NCBI GenBank assembly: GCA_007751475.1
Contig: CP036434.1
Location: 6,267,524 to 6,331,523 of the forward strand
Length of the DNA: 64,000 nucleotides
From: Saltatorellus ferox
Lineage (GTDB): Bacteria; Planctomycetota; UBA1135; GCA-002686595
Reading direction: 5' to 3'
Shown here piece by piece: positions 8,604-15,684 of this stretch. Below the pieces are notes generated by a model. That model did not search any database. It was not told where the DNA came from and was given only the letters and a program-made list of their open reading frames with translations. Each line of letters opens with the position of its first letter. Positions within the stretch are counted from its first letter, which is position 1. Position numbers and translations under genes: made by a program.

Positions 8604-9212
8604 TCAGGCGTCGAGGAGTCGGAACAGGCGAGCTTCTTCGACAGGATCGGTGCGGAAGGCGCCGCGTAGGGTCTGCGTGACCGTGTCGGCCCCGCACTGA
8701 CGAACCCCTCGCATCGCCATGCACTGGTGCTGCGCTCGAACGATGACCGCGACGCCGCGCGGGCGCAGGACCTCTTCGATCGCGTCGCCGATTTCCGCAG
8801 TCAGCGCCTCCTGGGTCTGAAGACGCTTCGCGTAGCCCTCGACGACGCGACTGAGCTTGGAAAGCCCCACGACGCGCCCGTTCGGCAGGTAGGCGATATC
8901 GACCGTGCCCTTCATCGGGATCACGTGGTGCTCGCAGTGGCTGTAGAACTCGGTGCCCCGCAGGATCACGATCTCGTCGTACCCCGCCACTTCCTCGAAC
9001 GTGCGCTCGAGCGCCTCGCGCGGGTCAGTGCGGTATCCGCTGAAGAGATCGTCCCACGCCTTGAGGAAGCGCTTCGGGGTATCGAGGAGCCCCTCTCGCT
9101 CGGGATCTTCTCCCATGTAGCGAAGGAGCGTACGAACGCTCTTCAGAGCTTCTTCGCGCGTGACGGGCGCGCGCTCTGCCTGCAAGGAACGGGGGATGGA
9201 CTGCAGCGTCAT
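8604..9212 (-). CDS. folE: GTP cyclohydrolase I (FolE)
   Basis: Opens and rearranges GTP to 7,8-dihydroneopterin triphosphate plus formate, the entry to pterins and folate. 202 residues, normal for the family. Zinc ligands are visible in SHCEHHVIP and AQHQCMA, and the substrate loop in YLPNGRVVGLSKLSR. The ending VTQTLRGAFR is typical. I chose ATG 9212, which overlaps the stop of the upstream CDP-alcohol phosphotransferase as ATGA and so suggests translational coupling. An open frame continues upstream but is the shadow of that gene. Being embedded among pterin-type and modification genes suggests it serves this cluster rather than, or as well as, folate synthesis. Confidence 0.95.
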   Translation of the reverse strand: MTLQSIPRSLQAERAPVTREEALKSVRTLLRYMGEDPEREGLLDTPKRFLKAWDDLFSGYRTDPREALERTFEEVAGYDEIVILRGTEFYSHCEHHVIPMKGTVDIAYLPNGRVVGLSKLSRVVEGYAKRLQTQEALTAEIGDAIEEVLRPRGVAVIVRAQHQCMAMRGVRQCGADTVTQTLRGAFRTDPVEEARLFRLLDA

Positions 9213-9997
9213 GGGAGGACCGGGGCCGAGGTTGGGGTTCGAAGCGATTGCCGCCAGAGCAGCACGAGGTCGATGGCGAACGACGCCACGAGCGCCGCGA
9301 CGGAGAACGCCGCGACGAAGATCTTCAGTCTGAGGGGAAGGAACGGCACGAGGCAGGCGAGGAGCGAGGCGATCTGAATCACGCAGCAGACGCGACGCCG
9401 CTGGGAGAAGGGAAGCGGCGCTCGAAAACGCGGCGCGACGGCGAGGAGAACGAGAAAGCCATAGCGCAAGCCGCCCGCCAGCAGAATCCAGGGACCGACG
9501 ACGCCGGTGCGCCAGACGAGGATCGAGAGACAGGCGATCAGCGTCGCATCGACCTCCTGATCCAGCCAGCCGCCGAAGCGGCTCGCGGTGCCATCGCGCC
9601 GTGCCAGCGCGCCGTCGACTCCGTCCAGAACGAGCGCCGCCACGCCGAACAGCGCGAGCCCGAGCGTCCATTCCACGGCGCTGTCCGCATCCAGAGCAAA
9701 CGCCAGCAGAACCGCCACGAACGAAGAGCGCGCCATCGTCACCTGGTTGGCACGACCGAAACGAGGCGCGGAGTGAAAGCCCGGGCGCAGGAGCCTCCGG
9801 GTCGAACCGAAGAGCAAAACGCCCTGGAGCAGCACAGCGGCGGCGCCTGCGGCCAAGGATAGCCCGGCTCCGATCCAGAGCGCCACGAGCACGCACGCCG
9901 ACGCCAGGGTCGCGGCGACCACGGATCGACGCGACTCCTGCTGGACCCTGATACGCTCACGAAGCGACTGACCGAACGACAACGAACTACGGGACAT
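9209..9997 (-). CDS. CDP-alcohol phosphotransferase family membrane protein
   Basis: An integral membrane enzyme that transfers a phospho-alcohol from a CDP-alcohol to an acceptor alcohol. About 262 residues. The full family motif D-x2-DG-x2-AR-x8-G-x3-D-x3-D is present, spanning LDGVDGALARRD and then GGWLDQEVDA. About six hydrophobic segments surround it. The start at ATG 9997 leaves 81 bases to the divergent gene; ATG 10051 would add 18 residues but leave only 27 bases for two promoters. It overlaps folE by 4 bases. Most relatives make phospholipids; its tight link with folE suggests a specialised acceptor or donor, which is an inference. Confidence 0.88.
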   Translation of the reverse strand: MSRSSLSFGQSLRERIRVQQESRRSVVAATLASACVLVALWIGAGLSLAAGAAAVLLQGVLLFGSTRRLLRPGFHSAPRFGRANQVTMARSSFVAVLLAFALDADSAVEWTLGLALFGVAALVLDGVDGALARRDGTASRFGGWLDQEVDATLIACLSILVWRTGVVGPWILLAGGLRYGFLVLLAVAPRFRAPLPFSQRRRVCCVIQIASLLACLVPFLPLRLKIFVAAFSVAALVASFAIDLVLLWRQSLRTPTSAPVLP

Positions 9998-10078
9998 CAC
10001 CGCACCACGGTGTACTATCGCCAGCGAGTCCGAAGGAGAGGAGTCAGACATGTGCAGGAATGATCAGAAGGACCAGAT

Positions 10079-11137
10079 ATGACGGCAGCATTCGGGGATC
10101 CGGACGAGGCATCGGGACCGCAAAGCTCCCCCACCTGGGCCACGGCGTACTGGGCGACGGGGCCGGGGAAGGGTGAACTGCGCGGAGAGGAAGCCCATGG
10201 AACACCGCCGACCTCAAGGCAGGGTGAAGACGTTCTGGTGCAAACACTGTACTCGGGCCTGAGCCGCGGCACCGAGGCGCTGGTGCACCATGGGAGGGTT
10301 CCGCATTCGGAGCACGATCGGATGCGCGCACCCTTCCAAAACGGCGACTTTCCCTTCCCCGTCAAGTACGGGTACATGGCAGTCGGTCGCGTGGCGAAGG
10401 GTCCCGAGCGGCTGATCGGGCGCACCGTTTTCTGCCTCCACCCCCACCAGGACGTCTTCTGTGTGCCCTCGAACGCGGTGACGGAGATCCCGGACGGGAT
10501 CCCCGCGCTACGCGCCGTGCTCGCCGCCAACATGGAGACGGCCATCAACGTGCTCTGGGATGGACGGCCGTCCCTGGGCGATCGAATCACGGTGATCGGG
10601 GCAGGGGTGGTGGGTCTCCTGGTCGGCTACCTGGCCGCCCGAATCCCGGGAACGGACGTGACGATCGTCGACATCCAGGAATCGCGCGCAGAAGTCGCCC
10701 GCGCGCTCGGCATCGCCTTCCGCGTGGGTGACCCCTTGACGGCGCCCGCCAGCGACCTCGTGATCCACACCTCCAGCTCGCCGACCGGCCTCGCCAGCGC
10801 CCTGAAGGCCGCCGGGCCCGAGGCGCGCATCGTCGAGGCATCCTGGTACGGGAATCGTGAAGTCAAGGTCGAGCTGGGCGGCGCCTTCCACTCCCAGCGC
10901 CTTCAGCTTCGCTCGTCGCAGGTAGGCACCATCCCTCCCCATCAGGCACCTCGATGGGATCATTCACGCCGACTCGAACTCGCCCTGAGACTGCTGGCCG
11001 ACGATCGCCTCGACGCGCTCATCTCGAGCGTGGATCCCTTCGAGCAGATCGTGCACAGGATCCCGGAGCGCCTGGCCGCCGCCGAGACCCTGTGCGCCGC
11101 CTTCGCCTACCCGGCCACTCCATCCTCTCTCCCTTGA
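10079..11137 (+). CDS. BchC-like medium-chain dehydrogenase
   Basis: A 352-residue medium-chain dehydrogenase/reductase. An AAGGA ribosome site lies 6 bases before ATG 10079. The coenzyme fold is clear: ITVIGAGVVGLLVGYLAA followed by the acidic end of beta-2, VTIVDIQESRAEVA. The N-terminal half has YSGLSRGTEALV, where zinc-dependent alcohol dehydrogenases have a Cys ligand, and no structural four-Cys loop is visible, so it may not bind zinc. This pattern resembles the BchC (hydroxyethyl-bacteriochlorophyllide dehydrogenase) branch. LAANMETAINVLWD precedes the Rossmann fold. It is the first gene of a run with the PTPS-like, glycosyltransferase and methyltransferase genes, so a pterin-derived substrate is a reasonable guess. 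Confidence 0.85.
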   Translation: MTAAFGDPDEASGPQSSPTWATAYWATGPGKGELRGEEAHGTPPTSRQGEDVLVQTLYSGLSRGTEALVHHGRVPHSEHDRMRAPFQNGDFPFPVKYGYMAVGRVAKGPERLIGRTVFCLHPHQDVFCVPSNAVTEIPDGIPALRAVLAANMETAINVLWDGRPSLGDRITVIGAGVVGLLVGYLAARIPGTDVTIVDIQESRAEVARALGIAFRVGDPLTAPASDLVIHTSSSPTGLASALKAAGPEARIVEASWYGNREVKVELGGAFHSQRLQLRSSQVGTIPPHQAPRWDHSRRLELALRLLADDRLDALISSVDPFEQIVHRIPERLAAAETLCAAFAYPATPSSLP

Positions 11138-11145
11138 GCGCCTCC

Positions 11146-11559
11146 ATGTACTCCGTCACCGTTCGCGACCGCTTCATGATCGCCCACAGCTTCTCCGGCG
11201 ATATCTTCGGCCCCGCCCAGGCGCTCCATGGCGCCACCTACGTCACCGACGTGACTTTCTTCGCGGCCGAACTCGACCCCGACGGCCTCGTCGTGGACAT
11301 CGGCGCCGCGTCCGAGGTTCTCTCGTCCATCCTCGAGGACTTCAACTTCAAGAACCTCGACGACCTCCCGGAGTTCGACGGCAAGAACACGACCACCGAG
11401 TTCATGGCCCACGTGGTGTTCGATCGAATGCTGGCACGCATGACGGCCGGAGACCTCGGCGCAGCCGCCAAGGCAGTGACGAAGATGAAGGTGACCCTCC
11501 AGGAGTCGGACGTCGCCTTCGCCAGCTACGAGCGAGAGTTCCCGCCGATCACCATGTGA
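11146..11559 (+). CDS. Divergent 6-pyruvoyl-tetrahydropterin synthase / QueD-like protein
   Basis: 137 residues with the T-fold of PTPS/QueD. I start at ATG 11146 (MYSVTVRDRFMIAHSF), 8 bases after the dehydrogenase stop. The family layout is visible: an early His in MIAHSF, then ALHGATY, DGLVVDIGAA, FKNLDD, and NTTTEFMAH, which matches the usual NPTxE. Normal PTPS/QueD has HGH, a catalytic Cys just before it and LDHxxLN. Here HGH is HGA, no Cys is present in that loop, and the LDH histidine is replaced (FNFKNLDD). The protein therefore binds a pterin-like ligand plausibly but probably does not run the standard reaction. The next gene overlaps its stop. Confidence 0.85.
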   Translation: MYSVTVRDRFMIAHSFSGDIFGPAQALHGATYVTDVTFFAAELDPDGLVVDIGAASEVLSSILEDFNFKNLDDLPEFDGKNTTTEFMAHVVFDRMLARMTAGDLGAAAKAVTKMKVTLQESDVAFASYEREFPPITM

Positions 11560-12659
11560 TGCAGAGGGCAACGCAGGGCGAGGGCTGGACTCTTGTGCTT
11601 CCGGGGAGTCTCGGCGCTCGAACGGGCGGCACGATCTACGACCGACGAATGGTCGAGGCGGCGCGCGCGCACGGCGCCCGGGTCGACGTGATCGAGCTGC
11701 CGGGCGGCTCCTATCCCCGCCCTGATGCGCGGGCCATCCGCGAAGCCGACGCGGCGCTCGCGCGGATTCCCGGTGGCGAGCGGGTCGTCGTCGACGGACT
11801 GGCGCTGGGCGCGCTTCCAGGCATCGCGCGCCTGCACGCCGACCGCCTGAAGCTCACCGCGCTCGTCCACCATCCGCTGTGCGACGAGGAGGCGGAGTCT
11901 TCGCAGGAGCTGCTAGCGTCGGAGCGCCGCGCGCTGGCCTGCGTCCGGAACATCGTGGTCACGAGCGAGTTCACCGCGCGGCGCCTGCGTGAGCTCGACA
12001 TGCTCGTCCCCGGGATTCCGGTGCACGTCGTCGAGCCCGGCGTCGACGAGGCTCCGCCCGGCGAGGACTGGACACCGGGCACGGACCTGCGTCTTCTTTC
12101 GGTGGGTTCCCTGACGCCGCGCAAGGCGCACCTCGACGGGCTCGCCGCGCTGGCCGCCCGCGAATTGCCCGGCCCCTGGCGCTGGACGATCGTCGGGCGC
12201 GAGGACCTCGATCCGCAGTGCGCGACCGAACTGCGCGAGGCGATCGAAGTCGCTGGGCTCTCGGAGCAGATCGAACTCACCGGCGAGGTTCCGGAAGAGA
12301 GTCTCGGAGGCCACTTCCTGCGCGCCCATGTCCTGCTGCACACGGCGCGCTACGAGGGCTTCGGTATGGTCGTGACAGAGGCTCTCGCCCGCGGCTTGCC
12401 CGTCATCGCCTCGACCGGCGGCGCACTCGGGGAAACGCTCCGCCAGCACGGGGGCGTGGGGCTCGGTACGGCCGATGAGCGGCTCGCAGGCGCTGGCTAC
12501 CCTCCCGGCGACGCGGGGGCGCTCCGCCGGCAGCTGGCCGATCTTTTGCTCATCCCGGAGCGATGGAGCGAATGGCGCGGGACGGCGCTGGAGGCACGCC
12601 GTAAGCTCCCCACCTGGAACGAATCCGCCCGGTCCTTCTCGGCGGTGCTCGACCCCTGA
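11559..12659 (+). CDS. GT4-family glycosyltransferase
   Basis: A 366-residue GT-B retaining glycosyltransferase. Start ATG 11559 shares its A with the TGA of the PTPS-like gene (a GTG at 11556 is also possible). The N-terminal half has GGTIYDRRM and VHHPLCDEE; the C-terminal half has VGSLTPRKAHLDGL (donor-site Gly/Arg/Lys), VGREDLDP, and the E-x7-E signature in ARYEGFGMVVTEALARGLP. No signal peptide, so a cytoplasmic enzyme. In the context of folE and a PTPS-like gene, it may glycosylate a pterin, as known for the pterin glycosides of cyanobacteria. The sugar donor and acceptor cannot be read from sequence. Confidence 0.9.
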   Translation: MQRATQGEGWTLVLPGSLGARTGGTIYDRRMVEAARAHGARVDVIELPGGSYPRPDARAIREADAALARIPGGERVVVDGLALGALPGIARLHADRLKLTALVHHPLCDEEAESSQELLASERRALACVRNIVVTSEFTARRLRELDMLVPGIPVHVVEPGVDEAPPGEDWTPGTDLRLLSVGSLTPRKAHLDGLAALAARELPGPWRWTIVGREDLDPQCATELREAIEVAGLSEQIELTGEVPEESLGGHFLRAHVLLHTARYEGFGMVVTEALARGLPVIASTGGALGETLRQHGGVGLGTADERLAGAGYPPGDAGALRRQLADLLLIPERWSEWRGTALEARRKLPTWNESARSFSAVLDP

Positions 12660-12716
12660 CGCGCACCCCAGCGCGGCTCCCGCCTTCACCCTGCTTGGAC
12701 AGGACGCCTCTCCCCG

Positions 12717-13616
12717 ATGTCGACATCCACCACCTCCACCTCGACCGAGGGCTTCGAGTCCGACTGGCTGACGCTGCGCCGCGACGCGGACGCCCGCGCT
12801 CGCACGGAATCCACGAAGGCCCTGCTCAGCGCCGTCGCGCTGCCTGGCGCCCAAAAGCGCCTCTCGCCGCTGGACATCGTCGACCTGGGCTCCGGCTCCG
12901 GCAGCAACGCGCTCTACCTGATGCCGAACCTGGCGGCCGCGGGCATCCATCATCAGCGCTGGGTCCTCGTCGACAGCGATCCGGATCTCCTCGACGAAGC
13001 GATGGCGGAGATCGAGGAAGAAACCCATCGCGTCAGCGACGCGATCAGCGCCAGGCTGGAGATCGAGACGGTCACGTGCTGCCTCGACATGTCGACGGAC
13101 ATGGACGACGTGCCGATCAAGGGCGCGCAGCTCGTCACTTCCTCGGCGCTGCTCGACCTCGTGTCCGGGCACTGGGTCACGGATCTTTCCTCGCGGCTCG
13201 AGCACTTCCGAGTCGGCGCTGCCCTGATGACCCTCGTGGTCGATGGGCACGTCGAATGGAGTCCGATGGAGCCTCGCCATGATCGTGAGATCATGGCGGC
13301 CTTCCAAAGGGACATGCGCCGCGACAAGGGCTTCGGTCCCGCGCTCGGCGCCGACGCGATCACGACCTACGGACGCGCGATGGTGGCGCGCGGCAACACG
13401 GTGCAGTGCTTCGACGCGTCGTGGATCCTCGACGATCTCGACACGGAGCTGCAGGAGCGCTACCTCGACGACGTGACGAAGGCGCTGCGTGGCACCGACG
13501 TCGATGGCGCGCTCCTGGACGAGTGGTACGAGCGGCGGCGTCGCTGGATCGACACGGACGAGAGCGATCTCGTCGTCGGCCACTATGACATCCTCGCGCT
13601 GCGGGCTCCGGTCTGA
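12717..13616 (+). CDS. SAM-dependent class I methyltransferase
   Basis: 299 residues with a Ser/Thr-rich leader and a Rossmann-type methyltransferase core. Motif I is DIVDLGSGSGSNALY; the acidic loop after beta-2 is VLVDSDPDLLDEA; QLVTSSALLDLVSG corresponds to motif IV. The C-terminal part carries substrate-binding elements without a recognised family signature. It is last in the plus-strand run, 57 bases after the glycosyltransferase, and converges on the RibD-like gene with a 10-base gap. Methylation of a pterin or of a sugar on it would fit. The acceptor is unknown. Confidence 0.87.
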   Translation: MSTSTTSTSTEGFESDWLTLRRDADARARTESTKALLSAVALPGAQKRLSPLDIVDLGSGSGSNALYLMPNLAAAGIHHQRWVLVDSDPDLLDEAMAEIEEETHRVSDAISARLEIETVTCCLDMSTDMDDVPIKGAQLVTSSALLDLVSGHWVTDLSSRLEHFRVGAALMTLVVDGHVEWSPMEPRHDREIMAAFQRDMRRDKGFGPALGADAITTYGRAMVARGNTVQCFDASWILDDLDTELQERYLDDVTKALRGTDVDGALLDEWYERRRRWIDTDESDLVVGHYDILALRAPV

Positions 13617-13626
13617 GCCCCGGCGA

Positions 13627-14310
13627 TTAGCCGAGTTCGAGGTCGAAGAGCACGTCCGCGCCGAGCCGGTAGATCTCGGCGGGAGGCCGAAGCGCGTCGC
13701 CGAGGTCGTCGACCGGCGCCACCTGGACGCCGGGGCGGCCCTCGCCGATCAGCAGCGGCGCCACCACGACGTGAAGGCGGTCGAGCGCGCCCGCGCGCAA
13801 GAACGCGGAGACGAGCGCGCCGCCGCCTTCCACGAGAACCCGCGGCAGGCCTCTTTCCGCCAGCTCTCGCAAGAGCTGCTTTGGGTCGACGCGGCCGCCG
13901 GGCCGAGGGACGGGCACGCGCTCGACGTGATCTGCCGTCGCTTCGCGCACCGGTCGATCCTCCCCGACGACGTGCAAGACGCGCGCGCCAGGCCGAAAGG
14001 CGCGGAGCCCGCGATCGAGGCGCTCGTCCAGGTCGACGAGAACACGCGCGGGGTTCGGGCCTTCGGCGAGACGGACGTTGAGCTGCGGATCGTCGCTCTG
14101 CGCCGTTCTCCATCCGACGACGACGGCGTCCATCAGCGCGCGCATTCGATGCAGGTGAACGAGGCTCTCCTGGCCGGTCACATAGTGCGACGCGCCCGTT
14201 CGAGTCGCGATGAAGCCGTCGAGACTCTGCCCCATCTGCCCTACCGCGAACCGCCTGCCCGCTGGAACACGAAGGCCTGCGCACGGATCGAACGCTTCAC
14301 CTGAACTCAC
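13627..14310 (-). CDS. RibD C-terminal-type (dihydrofolate reductase fold) reductase
   Basis: 227 residues of the RibD reductase family, which reduces pyrimidine or pterin-like rings with NADPH. Start GTG 14310 overlaps the TGA of the creatininase-like gene (GTGA). Markers: GQMGQSLDGFIA at the N-terminus, MRALMDAVVVGWRTAQSDDPQLN, NPARVLVD, LPRVLVEGGGALVSAFL, and DRLHVVVAPLLIGEG. There is no deaminase domain, so it is not a complete riboflavin RibD. Stand-alone members of this fold act in riboflavin or pterin metabolism; sitting between the creatininase-like gene and the methyltransferase, it probably reduces the cluster product or an intermediate. Confidence 0.9.
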   Translation of the reverse strand: MSSGEAFDPCAGLRVPAGRRFAVGQMGQSLDGFIATRTGASHYVTGQESLVHLHRMRALMDAVVVGWRTAQSDDPQLNVRLAEGPNPARVLVDLDERLDRGLRAFRPGARVLHVVGEDRPVREATADHVERVPVPRPGGRVDPKQLLRELAERGLPRVLVEGGGALVSAFLRAGALDRLHVVVAPLLIGEGRPGVQVAPVDDLGDALRPPAEIYRLGADVLFDLELG

Positions 14311-15098
14311 AGCGGCGCGTCCCTCAGGCGCTTCAGGGAGAAGTCTCGCACGTCCATCAGGAGCGTCGCGAGCTCCGAAGCCAGGAACTCCAGGAGCCGA
14401 TCCCCTCGGTCGGCGTCCGCGAGCCTGGCGTTGCCGGTCGCGCCGAAGACATGCAGATCTTGGGCCGCCCACGCCATGCCGATCGGTTCCTCGGCGCCCA
14501 GCAAATCGAAAGACTCCGCCATCTCGGAGGCAGCGCTCACGAAGTCGATGGCCGCGTCCATGCGGACGAGATCCGGCCGGAGCGCAAGCATCATGGAGGT
14601 CTCGACCTCGCCGCCGTGCATGCCGTAACGCACCTCCTCCGCGTCGAAGAGGCGATCGGGCATCCCGAACGCAAAGGTCGAGGCACGCACGACGAGCATG
14701 CTGCATTCGCGACGGAGGCGCTGGCCCACCAGATCGATGATCTGCGGTTGGCCTCCGTGGCTGTTGAGGATCACGAGCTTGCGAACGCCCGAGCGGTGCA
14801 CGGCCCGGCCGATCTCGGTCCAGTGCTGGAGGAGAGTCTCCGGCTCCTGGTGAAGCGTGCCGGCGAAACCCGTGTGCTCCGGACTGTGCCCGATGTGCTG
14901 AAGCGGAAGCACGAGGCCTCGCACGAGGGCGGGATCCACCTCGACTCGTTCGAGGACGCCCTCGAGAATCATGGCATCGGTCCCGACCGGAAGGTGCGGG
15001 CCGTGCTGCTCGACGGCGGCCACTGGAAGGATCGCCACCGTTGCCTCGGGATCCAGGTCGGCGAACTCGTCCGTACGAAGGTCGGTCCAGGAAATCAT
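14307..15098 (-). CDS. Creatininase-family amidohydrolase (ArfB/MftE-type)
   Basis: About 263 residues. Metal ligands of the family are all visible: VEQHGPHLPVGTD (Glu, His, Asp), LNSHGGQ (His) and MHGGEVETS (His, Glu). The family includes creatininase, the archaeal formamidopyrimidine deformylase ArfB of riboflavin/F420 synthesis and the mycofactocin peptidase MftE. Because the neighbours make or alter pterin-type rings, an ArfB-like deformylation or ring-opening step is more likely than creatinine hydrolysis. That is an inference. Start ATG 15098 is used; GTG 15107 would add three residues. It is first in a two-gene unit with the RibD-like reductase. Confidence 0.9.
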   Translation of the reverse strand: MISWTDLRTDEFADLDPEATVAILPVAAVEQHGPHLPVGTDAMILEGVLERVEVDPALVRGLVLPLQHIGHSPEHTGFAGTLHQEPETLLQHWTEIGRAVHRSGVRKLVILNSHGGQPQIIDLVGQRLRRECSMLVVRASTFAFGMPDRLFDAEEVRYGMHGGEVETSMMLALRPDLVRMDAAIDFVSAASEMAESFDLLGAEEPIGMAWAAQDLHVFGATGNARLADADRGDRLLEFLASELATLLMDVRDFSLKRLRDAPL

Positions 15099-15123
15099 CG
15101 GCCCCACGATACAGGTGGATCAG

Positions 15124-15333
15124 ACCCGAATCATTCATCAAACGGCGTCGCCAGTGCGTCCAAACGGCGTCAGGGCAAGGAAGACGACCGAATGGAGCGG
15201 AGGCGGGCCCGTAGGCCCGGTGAGCATCCATGACGGGAGCCCGCGAAGCGGGCGGAGGCCGCAGGCCGACGTCTGACGCCGCCATGGCGCCGTTTGGGCG
15301 TGCTGGCGAAGCCGTTTGATGAATGTTTCGGGT
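15124..15333. repeat. 210-bp element with 47-bp terminal inverted repeats and inner hairpins
   Basis: The arms 15124-15170 and 15287-15333 are imperfect inverted repeats of about 47 bases. Between them are at least two compact GC-rich hairpins, CGGGCCC/GGCCCG near 15205 and CCGC/GCGG-type stems near 15240. Both arms carry the phrase ATTCATCAAACGGC or its complement. No open frame of note is inside. The layout resembles a non-autonomous mobile element or a large structured RNA. It fills most of the space between the divergent creatininase and symporter genes, so it must also contain or sit next to both promoters. Confidence 0.82.
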
Positions 15334-15345
15334 TAGAGTGTTGCG

Positions 15346-15684
15346 ATGACTGAATCGCCTTCACGTGGAGAGGACGCCGACGGAAGCTCCGGCGGTGACC
15401 CCACGGAGCACCTGTCCAGCGAGGAAACCGCGACGGCCGCCAGCTACTGGCGCGCCAACGTCCGGCTCCTCCTCGTCCTGCTCTCCATATGGTTCTCGGT
15501 GTCGTTCGGCTGCGGCATCCTGCTGGCGCCGAAGCTCAACGCCTACACGTTGCCTGGAACGGGCTTTCCCCTGGGCTTCTGGTTCGCCCAGCAGGGGAGC
15601 ATCTACGCGTTCGTCATCCTGATCTTCGTGTACGTGGTGCTGATGAACCGCATGGACCGACGCTTCGGAGTGCAGGAGGACTGA
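15346..15684 (+). CDS. DUF4212 small subunit of a sodium:solute symporter
   Basis: A 112-residue membrane protein with two transmembrane helices after an acidic leader. It matches the DUF4212 (sodium/substrate symporter small subunit) pattern: SYWRANVRLLLVLLSIW, LPGTGFPLGFWFAQQGS, YVVLMNRMDRRFGVQE. It always accompanies a large symporter of the VC_2705 type, as it does here, where the stop overlaps the start of the next gene by one base (TGATG). ATG 15346 directly follows the inverted-repeat element. Confidence 0.93.
   Translation: MTESPSRGEDADGSSGGDPTEHLSSEETATAASYWRANVRLLLVLLSIWFSVSFGCGILLAPKLNAYTLPGTGFPLGFWFAQQGSIYAFVILIFVYVVLMNRMDRRFGVQED

Noticed and set aside
14307..15098. Creatininase (creatinine degradation)
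   Set aside because: No creatine or creatinine pathway gene nearby; the family also holds ArfB and MftE, and the coupled RibD-type gene fits the former better.
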